Positions 1-10,400 of a stretch of 64,000 bases of DNA are shown piece by piece (within the stretch, counting starts at the first letter, position 1; every line of letters begins with the position of its first letter). The notes under the pieces are model-generated. The model was not told the DNA's origin. It worked only from the letters and a program-made list of their open reading frames with translations, and ran no database searches. The DNA is taken from NCBI RefSeq assembly GCF_024713945.1, contig NC_134684.1:911001-975000 (forward strand). The letters run 5' to 3'. The translations under genes and the position numbers were made by a program. The DNA comes from Dermatophagoides farinae. Its lineage: Eukaryota; Arthropoda; Arachnida; Sarcoptiformes; Pyroglyphidae.

Positions 1-352
1 TATTTTTTGCATCCAAAGAATTAAGAATCATTCTAGAATGGCAAGACGTAGAGTCTAATTCATCATCTGAAGCACTGGTACCAACAAGTGAATCACGATC
101 ATCATCTTTTTTAATGAAATCAACATTCATCAAATAATTCGATCGATTTAGACCAGATAATTTATTCGATAAAATTGACATTTGATTTTTAAAATATGGT
201 GGTTGATTATCATATGGTTCATCATAATCATCGTCATCATCAAGATCACCATCATCATCATAATCTCGATCAATATCTTCTTCATGTTCATTTGAAATTG
301 ATTTAACTGTTGATGATTCATTATCATCAATGCAATGTGATTGAACAATGAC

Positions 353-383
<31 letters not shown>

Positions 384-598
384 ACAACATCAATATGTTC
401 ATCAGTCATAATTGTGGATGGCAGCTTATTAACAACAAATGTTGTTGACAATGATTCAAAATTGATGAATCTATCATCATCATCATCAGATGATTGAATA
501 CTATTATTGGAAAGCATTTCTTGTTTATTACATTCATTCGTCGTTGTTGTTGTTGTTGTTGTTGTTGTCGTAGTTGTTGTTGTAGCTGTGGTCATCAT
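1..598 (-). CDS. acidic low-complexity protein, 5' part (runs off the window)
   Basis: Reading the minus strand from an ATG at 596-598 (with a second in-frame ATG directly after) the frame stays open to base 1, about 199 codons, with no stop. The product begins with a run of Thr, then has several Asp/Glu-rich blocks (a run of about nine Asp near residue 80) separated by more ordinary sequence such as DEPYDNQPPYFKNQ and a Ser/Asp-rich stretch. No signal peptide or membrane segment is visible. The open frame across varied sequence, not only across the trinucleotide repeats, supports real coding. The start is the first ATG after AT-rich non-coding DNA. I do not recognise the family; Asp-rich regions of this kind are common in cytosolic or nuclear proteins but prove nothing. 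The 3' end and any introns lie outside the window. Confidence 0.6.
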
Positions 599-1080
599 GA
601 CCGATGAAAATATTCTGCTCAAGAATTCTTAATTATCTTGAATCCTGTGGACATTTGTTTTGATTGTTCAACAACGAAAAAACTAGTGAATTCTAGAAAA
701 AATAAAATAAAAAAAAACCATAAGTTAGAACAAAGAAAATTACAAACTTTTTTTTCAAGTGAAAAAAAAACCCGATTGTGGTACTATACATTTTCAACAG
801 ACAAAAAAAAATCATTGATAACGATGATGATGACTGATATGAAACAAAAAATGGTCCATCACATAAACAAGTGATGCACTCACATCCATACATACATACA
901 AGTACGCAAAAATACAATCTGTGTGTGTGTGTGTAAAAAAAAAATTAGAACAAAAAAAAATATGGTGTTTTGATAATGAAATAATTAACAGCTTAAATAA
1001 CTTATTAATTTAGGAGGCTAATAATAATAAAAAAAAGAGAACATAAAAAAACAATCAATGGTAATCAAATATCATGTGGA
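599..1080. other. AT-rich spacer
   Basis: Between two divergently placed reading frames. It holds A-runs and a short (GT)n tract near 919-933. Short frames here encode Lys- and Met-rich junk on both strands. I see no convincing exon or RNA gene. Confidence 0.6.
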
Positions 1081-1458
1081 ATGTGGAAAAAAAATGTCTT
1101 TATCGTCCAATACATGATGATGATGATGATAATCAGTAACCAAGACGAACGTATCAAAATAATAGAATCGATGCGTAAATATGAATCCGATATAAATGCA
1201 TTTCGTTGGCATATGTTTTGTGATAATTATCATTATAATGAATGGCAAACAAATACTATACCGGAAATTCTTGGTCGTTATGGTATAGCTATAGCTATGA
1301 TGGCTAATGATGGTGATCCAAAACAAAATATAAATCAACAACTTAATAATAAACAGCAACAATTGAAACAACGATTCGATCAACATCGATCACAATTTGA
1401 ACAATTACGACATCCAAGATTAAGGATTCTATTTCAATTGATTAATAATCGTAAATAA
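1081..1458 (+). CDS. small hypothetical protein (uncertain; possibly a 3' exon)
   Basis: An ATG-started frame of 125 codons ends in TAA at 1456-1458. The first 20 residues (Met-rich) look like translated microsatellite, but from about residue 19 the composition is normal, with motifs such as FRWHMFCDNYHYNEW and GRYGIAIAMMAND, followed by a Gln-rich coiled-coil-like stretch and a basic C-terminus. An AG at 1135-1136 (aatcag) could equally be a splice acceptor, making this the last exon of a gene whose upstream exons I cannot find. A (GA)n tract follows four bases after the stop. No family is recognised and there is no membrane segment. Confidence 0.45.
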   Translation: MWKKNVFIVQYMMMMMIISNQDERIKIIESMRKYESDINAFRWHMFCDNYHYNEWQTNTIPEILGRYGIAIAMMANDGDPKQNINQQLNNKQQQLKQRFDQHRSQFEQLRHPRLRILFQLINNRK

Positions 1459-1880
1459 GATAGAGAGAGAGAGAGAGAGAGCATAATGTTTAAAAAATAA
1501 AAATCATATGATATATTTGTTTTCGAATTACATTTTTGTCATATCCATTGATATCATGATCATGATGATGAATTACAAAAATTCGGGTCGTCGAATGACA
1601 CAGATAAACAAAAAAAAAAAAAAAAAAATAAAAAACAAATGATATTGCATTTGAATCGAAAAAAAGGATCGAATTTTTTTTTCTTTTGGTTTCACAATTC
1701 AATTATTTTATATAATTTTTTGGTTTTGTTTTTTTTTGAATTCGATTCGACAATTTTTATAAATAAAATCGAATTCACATATTTGATTTTTATTCATAAA
1801 ATGCTAATTTAAAGTTTTTTTTGGCTATTTTGACTATATGTTTTCACCACTCTTTTGTTGTGTCTATCATCACACTGAAA
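1459..1880. other. AT-rich spacer with (GA)n tract
   Basis: Starts with a (GA)n run at about 1462-1481, then A- and T-runs up to the start of the next gene. Short minus-strand frames here are F/Y/H-rich shadows. Nothing functional is recognised. Confidence 0.5.
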
Positions 1881-2964
1881 ATGGCATCGAAACATAATCA
1901 ACATAATAATCAACATAGAACAACAATATCATCATCATCATCATCATCATTAAATTCAAGACGTAACATTACTACAACTGCTACGACAACTCCTGGTCAA
2001 TCATCATATCATCATTATCATCATACATATTCATCACGTAAACGACAAGATGAATCAATTATAGCTTATAATCGTTGTTTACGATTTTTTCGTTTGCCAT
2101 TTGTTTTTTGTTCATTGGCCATTATTATTATGACAATTGTATTCAATACAAGAATCGTTATGATTGCATTGGATCGTTGGAGATATCAACAACAACAACA
2201 ACAACAACAACATTTTACCAGTGATACAATTCTTATACAAAATGTTCAGATTGTAAGTTGTTGTAAAAATTTTTATCGAATCATATTTTATATATGAAAA
2301 TTTTTTTTCGAAACAGAAAATGACAATGGCATTAATAATGGGATACAGTACAATTTCCATAATAATCTATCTAATTGGTATTGTAAGCATTGTACGTGAA
2401 AGACTTGATTGGTTATTATTATTTCTTTTATTCATTATTGTACATTCATTTGCAATCTATTTAATATCGAATCAATATTGGCAATTTTTATTGGCCATCG
2501 ATAGTTTTATTGTTCTATTAACATCATCATTTATGTTGATTTTAGTGAAAAAAGTATTACTAAAACAAAAACAAACATCATTTTCATCATCTAAATCATC
2601 ATTATCAAATATTAAATGTATGAGCACTACGACAACAATATTATCATCACGTGGTTCATTATCATCATCAGAAACATCGGATAGTTTAATGACAAATTCT
2701 ACATCAACATCAACATCATCATCATCACATAATCACAATCGTAAACGGCGAAAAAAACAAAAACTAATACAAAATAAACAACCCGCATCATCATCATCAT
2801 CATCGTCATCGAAATCAAAATCAATATCTAGAGATCGAAACATAAATGATTCATCATCATCATCATCATCGAATAATAATAATAATAATGGTCAACCACC
2901 AATATTCATTCGTGGTTATACACCAAGACGATTAGAATCTAAAAGTATTCGCATTAATATTTAA
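1881..2964 (+). CDS. four-helix membrane protein with Ser/Asn-rich tail, unknown family
   Basis: Two exons: 1881-2252 and 2317-2964, joined in phase 0 across a 64-bp intron (GTAAGT donor at 2253, acag acceptor ending 2316). The product is 339 aa. The start is the first ATG (MASKHNQ); the frame is open a little further upstream but only from a TTG. The N-terminal about 85 residues are Ser/Thr/His-rich and probably cytosolic. Hydrophobic helices are seen around residues 90-116 and, in exon 2, starting at about residues 127, 151 and 177. The C-terminal about 130 residues are Ser-, Asn- and Lys-rich with no globular motif. Four helices with two cytosolic tails resemble a tetraspan layout, but no tetraspanin CCG or claudin W-GLW-C-C motif is present. 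AATAAA follows the stop within 3 nt (2967-2972). It is convergent with the gene at 3037-4002. Confidence 0.75.
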
Positions 2965-2966
2965 AG

Positions 2967-2972
2967 AATAAA
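2967..2972 (+). terminator. poly(A) signal AATAAA
   Basis: A canonical hexamer starts 3 nt after the stop of the plus-strand four-helix gene; overlapping copies follow at 2971 and 2975. The minus-strand neighbour has its own hexamer (TTTATT on plus) at 3015-3020, 17 nt beyond its stop, so both 3' ends lie in a gap of only 72 bp. Confidence 0.5.
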
Positions 2973-3036
2973 TAAATAAATTCAATAATTTTCAAAAAGA
3001 TCTAAAAAAAATGATTTATTTTTTTTAAACTATTAA

Positions 3037-4002
3037 TTAAACTGATGAAGGATTCGAATTAAAACTTTGTTCATTACTATCAATACTATCTAATGAAATT
3101 GTTTCAAACAATCTATGACGATGATGATGATTAGGATTCTTTTTTTTTGATTTTTTCTTTCCTTTTATTGATGATAGCAATGATCGTTGTAATTGTTTTC
3201 GTAATGGGAATGGTCGTCGTCGCCGTGTATCCATTGATGATGATGATGATGATGACGTCATATCTAAATCGGGTAATCGTCCTAATTTATAGCTAATAGC
3301 AACATGTGTAGATGATAAACAAATCAATGTAAATGAAATAAATGATACTGGCCAAAAATGCCAACGATGATCAATACCATCACCTTGTATGAAACCGGCA
3401 GCTAAACAACCACTACAATTTGCTATCATTAAACAAAGAAATATTGTCATTATATGACGATGATCATCAACAATAACAGCAATGATACCGATCAAGAATA
3501 CAATAATGAATATGATCATTGCAATAATAATTATCATTAAAACTAATGTACGATTTGTTGGTTCAAAATGTTTTTTAACAGTACTTGTCATTATAATTTT
3601 GCTGCTACTGATGATTTTACTGGTTGTTGTGGTCGTAATGTTGTTGTTGTTGTTGTTGTCATTAAAATCATTATCATCAACATTATCTTGATGTTGGCCA
3701 TTTCTGTTGTTGTTGCTGCTGCTGCTACTACTACTACTGCTTCTTATCGTATGAAATAGATCCAATCCATAGGTAACAACAATTAAAACGATAGCCATTG
3801 TACATAGATTAAGTATAAGATATTGTAATACTAATTTACATTGTTGTAGCCATCTATATTTTTCAATAATTTCCACACTAAAATTATCGTTATCGTTATT
3901 GTTATTATCAGCATTATTATAAGTATTATTATTATTAATATTATCGGTGTTTTTATTCGTTGCTGCTTCTGATGATGATGATGATGATGATGATGATGAC
4001 AT
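3037..4002 (-). CDS. four-helix membrane protein with N/S-rich loop, unknown family
   Basis: A single open frame of 321 aa from ATG at 4000-4002 to TAA at 3037-3039. The start directly encodes a Ser run then an Asn-rich segment. Four hydrophobic helices are visible: about residues 58-82 (LQYLILNLCTMAIVLIVV), a very Ile-rich one near 155-180, one near 187-207 containing an NCSGC motif, and one near 218-240. The loop between helices 1 and 2 is long, Ser/Asn/Thr-rich and carries an NRT glycosylation sequon. The C-terminus is strongly basic (RRRRPFPLRKQ, then KGKKKSKKKN) and His-rich, so it is probably cytosolic. The layout resembles that of the convergent neighbour at 1881-2964, but I see no clear residue-level homology. 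Function unknown. Confidence 0.75.
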   Translation of the reverse strand: MSSSSSSSSSSEAATNKNTDNINNNNTYNNADNNNNDNDNFSVEIIEKYRWLQQCKLVLQYLILNLCTMAIVLIVVTYGLDLFHTIRSSSSSSSSSNNNRNGQHQDNVDDNDFNDNNNNNNITTTTTSKIISSSKIIMTSTVKKHFEPTNRTLVLMIIIIAMIIFIIVFLIGIIAVIVDDHRHIMTIFLCLMIANCSGCLAAGFIQGDGIDHRWHFWPVSFISFTLICLSSTHVAISYKLGRLPDLDMTSSSSSSSMDTRRRRPFPLRKQLQRSLLSSIKGKKKSKKKNPNHHHRHRLFETISLDSIDSNEQSFNSNPSSV

Positions 4003-6114
4003 CTAATAATAATAATTAATAATGCATAAAATGGTCTTGAAAATTCTTTTTTCGATAAAGAAAACGTATTATTTTTTTTTTTTTAGTTTTAATAATAATC
4101 CGAAAATTGAAACAAAATTATTCAATTTTTAAATTGAAAATAAATAATTATTCGAAAATCAAATCAAATCAATGAATTCGATAATAATCGACTATTTTGA
4201 TTCAATTCAATTCTATAGAATGAGAATGGACTAGTGGTAATAGTGGCAGTTCTATATAGTCAATTTGAACTAGATTTCTGGTTTTCCAAAAAAAAAAAAA
4301 AAACAGAATGAGGAAAAGAATATTTTTTTTTGGATGAATGATGAATGCCAAAAGAATATTCCGATTCTCGAAGCAGAGAAGGGTTTAGATGGTTTTTTTT
4401 ACCATTTGGATATTTTCATTCACACACACACACGAATAAATCATTTCACATTTCATGCTTCATTCATATGATGACTATGCATGTTTTTGTTTCTTTGATT
4501 TGTTTTATGCATGTGGTGGTTATATTTTAAAAACTTTTATTTTGATAAAAATTTGGCATTCAAAAATGAAAAAAAATCAACGCCGATTCTCTTCGATGAT
4601 TGTTGTTGCTGTTGTTGTTTTGGCAATCACTGAATCAAACATAATGGACATTGAGTACAAAATACACACCTACCTACCTTGTGATTAATCGATAATCCAT
4701 CTAAAAGTTGATTGATGCTTAATTGATGACATAGAATCCGGTACAAATCGATTGAATTTGATCATCATCATTATTACTGTAGTTTGGCCAAGACACATTG
4801 AAAATTGAATCAAGAATTTAGAAGAAATTGAAACGAAACATACACACACACACACGGAAACACAAACACAAATTGAATATCAAAAAAAAACTGCTGATCA
4901 AAAAATGAAAAGAATCGATTTTTGTGTTTGATGATCATCAAAATCTTTTAATGGATAATAATAATATACTTCTTCTGTATGTATGTATGTTTTTTCGGTG
5001 GATTCATTCAATCAATTGTGGATACACACACACACAAATACTAGCATCATGTAGTTGGCTCACAAACTTGCTTGTTTTGTTTTGATTGTCCGCGCGTATA
5101 TATTGAGAAAAACAGTACAGATACAGATGATGATTTTCAAGACAATCATTAACCACTACCGTGTGTGTATTTTTTTTTGTTGTTGCCGATAGCTTTTTTG
5201 GATACTATAGTCGCCGGCGTCATTTGTATGACAAGGCGTCCGGGTATTAAAAAAAAAAATTATAACGGCAAAGAGATTAGAAACGTATATAAATATTATA
5301 TACACGGATATACATGATACAATGAACGGAAATATTTGACCGCGTTTTTTTTTTGAATGAATTTAAATGTATGTTATGATCTGTATTATATGATGAATGC
5401 AGAATCCGATGTATTTATACAGACTGAGAATTACAGAATCAGAAATCAGGAATCAGTATTGACAATCGGTAATGGCAACATTTTGATGGATTTGTAATTA
5501 TTTATTCATCGTGGTCTAATTTTTTTTTTTTTTTTTTTTTTTGATTCAATTTGCTTGCCAATTTAAATCAATCGTTATTTGTCATCATCAATTCGTTTTT
5601 TTTTTTGATAATTATTATTGATTACGACATTAAATTTTCTTTATTTACTTGAGTACATTAATTTTAATCACGTGTTTTTCATGTTTTCGAATGATTTTCA
5701 TTCATTATCATCATTATAATGATGATTAATAACATGATGATGATGATAATATAGTTTTTGAAAAATTTAATATCAGATTTCTTCTTCTTCTTATTAATAG
5801 GATGCCGACGAACTTTTTGACGACATAGATATCACCATTTTTATACAATATTATAATCAGTATATACACATAAATCGGCATTGCATATTCGATGAAAGTA
5901 AGAACAGGAAAAAAAAACATCATCATCAAGAATTATTAAATTGTTACTGTATAGCTGTGTATAAAACATTCATTCATACTGTGTAAATGTGGTAGAAAAA
6001 ACAGTATATGGCCATTGAAATCTAGGTCAAAATATAAAAATACATCAAAAGCATCAGAATTGATCATCAATTATCAATTAGAATAAAAGATACATTACGC
6101 CGTTAATAATAATA
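4003..6114. other. intergenic region with a GC-richer patch
   Basis: About 2.1 kb without a convincing exon. It has A/T runs, (CA)n tracts near 4420, 4840 and 5023, and a T-run at 5521-5542. The patch at about 5085-5340 stands out by GC and structure: it contains cgccggcg near 5212 and an imperfect palindrome gtcatttgtatgac at 5219-5232, followed by TATA-like sequence (tatataaat) near 5287. It lies about 0.8 kb upstream of the SLC22 gene and could be regulatory, but that is inference. Confidence 0.4.
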
Positions 6115-8045
6115 ATGATCCAACCACAACAACAGCAACGACCAGAATCGGTTACCACCATTGATGATATTTTGGTTAAATATTTAGGCCACATTGGTAC
6201 ATATCAATGGCAGGTATATATACTGGCATCATTACCAATGTTTATTGCCGGTATTTTATGTCCAGCAATGGTATTCACAACAAGCATCCCACAACATCGG
6301 TAAGTGTTTTTTTTCAGGCTTTGATCGATTCGATTCCTTATTCGCTTCATTCGCTTATAATCAATAGATGTATGATTCCAAATTGCGATTCCTCAAATAC
6401 GTTGATTACAAATGAAAAATCTGAATCATTCAATCAATCTTTTTTAAAATTTACAATACCTTTAATTATGGATGAAGTATCAGCAGATAATCGTTATGAT
6501 AACTGCCATCAATATGGCCAAAAATTCAAATCATCAAACGAATCATGTAGCCAATTTTTATTCGACAATGAAACGATAGAAATCTGCTCCAGTTTTGTAT
6601 TTGATCAACAATATTTTGAATCAACAATTGTTACGGATTTTCAACTTTATTGTCATCGTGAATGGATTGTACAATTATTACAGGTTTTATATTTTTTCGG
6701 AAATTTAATCGGTGCTGTTTTCAATGGAATTCTTGCCGATAAGTATGTATTGATAGTATCGATTGTTTCGTTTCATACCATTATATGTGATTGATGATTT
6801 AAAAAATCAAAATTATATTAGATATGGTAGACGATTCATATTCAAGATTTATAGCCCACTTTTGGTCATCTGTATACTGATGAGTTCTTGGACACCCAAT
6901 GTTTGGCTTTATGGTTTTGGATTGTTCATAAAAGGAACATGTGTTGCTGGCATTTTTCAATCAGCATTTGCCATCGCAATGGAATGTTTGGGTGGTAATT
7001 GGAGATTTTGGCTTGGTAATTTGTCTAGTTTATCATTCGCATTGGGTGCTATTTATGCTTGCATTTGTTCTTGGTGGTTTCGTAATTGGCGTATGATTGA
7101 ATATTCCAATCTATTACCCGCTCTAATCATGTTACCATATCCATTGTGAGTGAATTTATTTATCATTTTTTTAAATTCAATCAATTTTTTTTTCTTTTGT
7201 TAATCAAAAGTATAATGCCCGAATCGATACGATGGCAATATTCATCGGGACAGCATACAAAAGCTATGGATCGTATAATGGCTGCAGCGAAAAAGAATCA
7301 AAGTAAAATGCTATCATCATCGGGTGATAATAAGATGATTGATGTTTTTATGGCTCAACAAAACAGTAATGCAAGCGGCGAAGAAAAATGTTCAATCATA
7401 GATCTATTTAAACATCGTCTGATTCGATTATGGACAATAGCATTTCTATTCATTTGGTTCACCAATGCATTGGTTTATTTTGGTCTTTCATTTCTTGCTC
7501 ATGATATTCATTCAAATATTTATCTATCGATGATATTGTTAATGATAATTGAATTTCCGGGCATCATAATTGGTATATATGTTGGCAATATTACCAGAAA
7601 ATATTATCTTATTGGTATATTAATATTTGGTGGTATGTGCTGTATGATTGCTTCATATGCTGAAACAGGTGGATGGATAAAAATGACTATGGCAATTATG
7701 GGCAAAATGAGCATTTCCGGATCATTTGCATTGATTTTTGTTTATACGGCCGAAATATTTCCAACACCATCACGTACAACTGGTATAGGTATTTGTTCAT
7801 TTGCTGCACGATTGGCCGCAATGATAGCACCATATCTTTTACGTTTGGTATGTGTGAATAATAAACAGAAGAAAAAAAACTGATAATTATTTAATCACAT
7901 TCCATTGTAGAATAAGTATGGTGAATCGATTCCATTTTTGGTTATTGGTTTACTCACAATGACATCCGGTTTGGTCACCATAGTATTGCCTGAAACGAAA
8001 GGTAAAAAATTACCAGATTCAATGGCTGATGTGGAATGTTTTTAA
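6115..8045 (+). CDS. SLC22-family organic ion transporter
   Basis: Five exons: 6115-6299, 6368-6742, 6822-7145, 7211-7847, 7911-8045; introns of 63-79 bp with GT/AG ends; 551 aa, the usual SLC22 length. Helix 1 is at about residues 31-54, followed by the Cys-rich extracellular loop (residues 60-160) opening with PQHRCMIPNC, which the exon 1/2 junction recreates. The exon 2/3 junction recreates the MFS motif ILADKYGRRF (183-192). PESIRW at 298-303 matches the SLC22 PESPRW signature, and the C-terminal motif is LPETKGKKLPD (533-543). SLC22 members are plasma-membrane major-facilitator carriers moving organic cations, anions or zwitterions such as carnitine; substrate cannot be told from sequence. 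A poly(A) hexamer lies at 8105-8110. The gene is convergent with the membrane protein at 8217-10044. Confidence 0.93.
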
Positions 8046-8216
8046 TGTATTGATTAGTGATTGATTGAAAATTTTATTTGTTTTTTTTTTGAATAATTGA
8101 TTGAAATAAAAAAAAATTATAAACATTGATATTAAGGCTTGTTAAATTAACTAGAAAGTTTATCAACATCATTATGGCCCAGGTGTTAATTTCGGAAACC
8201 CATATAGTCCATTTTT

Positions 8217-10044
8217 TTAATAATAAAAATGATAGTCGTCCATTAGCATTAGTTCAAAATCAGACATTTGTTTCGTTGTTATCTTTATATGTTTATCAAT
8301 GTTCGTTGTTTCTTCTCCTAATTTTAATGGATCGATGATATTTTCCATAATGTTTGATTCATTCATTTGTTGATCATTCTTTGGGCGATTAGTGGTAGTC
8401 ATATGATTGAAGATCGATTTAAAACCAGATCGTAACTTATGGGCCGCTCCTTGTATCCATGATGTTGCATTTGTAGCAGCGGAAGCAGCTGTAGAAGCAA
8501 TTGGTGATGTTTTTTCTATAGCGTTTCGGGCTGCCGATAAAGTTGTTTCTCCAGCATAAGCCAAAGTTTTTGTAATACTTCCAACTACTTCCGATGTATC
8601 TGGCAAGTTTTCCCTCAAACCAGCGAATGACGATTTTATTGTATCAGTTACTCCTTGACTTGCTTCGTCTCTTATTGTTTCTGACAACATATCCGATTTT
8701 AAAGGCGGTTGTGCAACACTAGAAGAATCTATTTTTTCCGGATGAATTTGCGACGAGGCAACATTTGATAAATCAGCTATTGATGAATCAGTTTGCGATG
8801 AGACAGCTTTTGATGGATCAATTTGCGATGAGACAGCTTTTGATGGATCAATTTGCGACGAGGCAACATTTGATAAATCAGCTATTGATGGATCAAGTTG
8901 CGACGAAACAGCTTTTGATGGATCAAGTTGCGATGAAACAACTTTTATCTGATCAAGTTGCGATGAAACAGCGTTTGATGGATCAATTTTCGATGAAACA
9001 ACTTTTATCTGATCAAGTTGCGATGAGACAGCTTTTGATGGATCAATTTGCGATGAGACAGCTTTTGGTGTACTCAATATCGTTGCTTTATCTACTATAT
9101 CAGATTTTAAACCCACTTGTGATAAATCATTGATTTGAATGTCGCTAGTTTTGGCAGCATCAAACAATGATTGCGAAAACATTTCTAAATCCTTATAAAC
9201 ATTTGTTTTCGCTTGTTTTTTTAATTTCGTATTTCGAAAGAATTTTCCGACGCCTAATTTATCCAAATTTTCAATAAATTGCCATTTACCACCATCATCA
9301 AGACGAGCAACATTTTCTCGTGCATCAGCCTCTGTTACAAGTTTCGAATATTCCGTTTCAACTTGTTCATTTAAAAATGATTTCATTAGTTTCAGTTTAG
9401 CCAAAGCTTCTTTATCCATATTTCGATATTTACGCCAACTTTTGAACCTTTTAATACCATAAGTTGCAGTACCGAGTAAACCTAAACCCATTACAACTAT
9501 GCCACCAATTGTTAAAATTAATGTCCAATCAGTACCAGATTTTGTTTCAACAACACAGGTAGTAGTATATTGATCACAAGATTTTTGAAATAAACGTTTT
9601 GTTTCTTCATCATTCAATCGTGAATAAGTTCTATTACATACGGCTAATAATGGCTGTTCACATGATAATACTGTCCATATAAAACAACAGAATTGTTCGC
9701 TTTCAGTGTACTGTTAAAATCAAAACGAATGAAAAAAAAATTTGTAAAAACATGAAAAAATTAACAACTGAATAACTTACATAATGATCAGCAGTTATTC
9801 GCCATCGTTCAATATGATTAGATTGACATTTATAATATTCTTCACTTAAAGTTTCTTTTGAAATTTCAACATTCGATGATTTTAGATCAGGACATTGATC
9901 TGGAAATCTATAATACGGTTTATATGGTGGTGGATTTGTCAATAGTATCGGTTGTTGGTTCGATTTAGTCAAACAAACAAAACATGGTACAAACATTTGG
10001 ATCACAATTATAACGTATAATAGAATACCAAAATTGATTGGCAT
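8217..10044 (-). CDS. Cys-rich type I membrane protein, tandem paralog A, with 10-residue repeats
   Basis: Two exons, 10044-9781 and 9710-8217, phase 0, 70-bp intron; 585 aa. It starts with a signal peptide (MPINFGILLYVII...), then a short ectodomain with PPPYKPYYRFPDQC and a second cysteine cluster (QFCCFIWTVLSC, LLAVC, KSC, TTTC), one helix at about residues 149-173 (WTLILTIGGIVVMGLGLL), a basic stop-transfer (KRFKSWRKYR) and a cytosolic tail. Residues 303-415 are about eleven copies of a 10-residue unit, DPSKAVSSQ(I/L), with two 15-residue variants (DPSIADLSNVASSQI). The last about 170 residues are Ala/Ser/Thr-rich and amphipathic, ending DYHFYY. Family not recognised. The first about 270 residues match the neighbour at 10401-12344; the tail does not, apart from a short A-x-HM segment. 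A TATA-like element lies at 10110-10117. Confidence 0.85.
8730..9068 (-). repeat. in-gene 30-bp/45-bp tandem repeat
   Basis: A coding minisatellite inside paralog A. The basic unit is 30 bp (10 codons); two units carry a 15-bp insertion to 45 bp. Copies are degenerate but all keep frame. The unit reads D-P-S-K-A-V-S-S-Q-I/L with D-Q-I-K-V variants in between. The paralog at 10401-12344 has no such array. Confidence 0.85.
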
Positions 10045-10400
10045 TTTATTATTGTTGTTATGTTATTGTGATCACACTTCGACCATTGGGAATTCATTCG
10101 TAAATGTATTTTATATAATAATTTTTGACCATGGTTTTAGAATTTTTTTTTCACAAGAATGTGTTGTATACGATAAAAAATGAAAAATCATATCAAATCA
10201 AAACAAATCAAAACATGATTTAATTTTTTTCCATTTCTAATTCTAAAAAAAATAATAATATTCAAAAAGTGTCGCCATCTATGTAAATAATTATTAAATT
10301 AATGTGGAGAATATTTTTTTTTTCAATTCATTCATTTATTTGTTTTTTTTATGATTTTTTTTTTTAATTATTAAGCGGCATATATACTTCTTCATCTTTA
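10045..10400. other. spacer between tandem paralogs (5' flank of paralog A)
   Basis: 356 bp of AT-rich DNA between the 3' end of paralog B and the start of paralog A. It holds a TATA-like element on the minus strand (10110-10117) and the octamer GCCATCTA at 10274-10281. No coding sequence is seen. Confidence 0.5.

Noticed and set aside
6300-6317. 18-bp intron in the SLC22 gene (gtaagt to ttttcag)
   Set aside because: Splicing there puts a stop two codons later; using the acceptor ending at 6367 restores the family motif PQHRC.
8765-9133. 122-codon plus-strand frame of LLMDQFAMRQ-like repeats
   Set aside because: It is the antisense of the coding minisatellite in paralog A; openness follows from the repeat unit.
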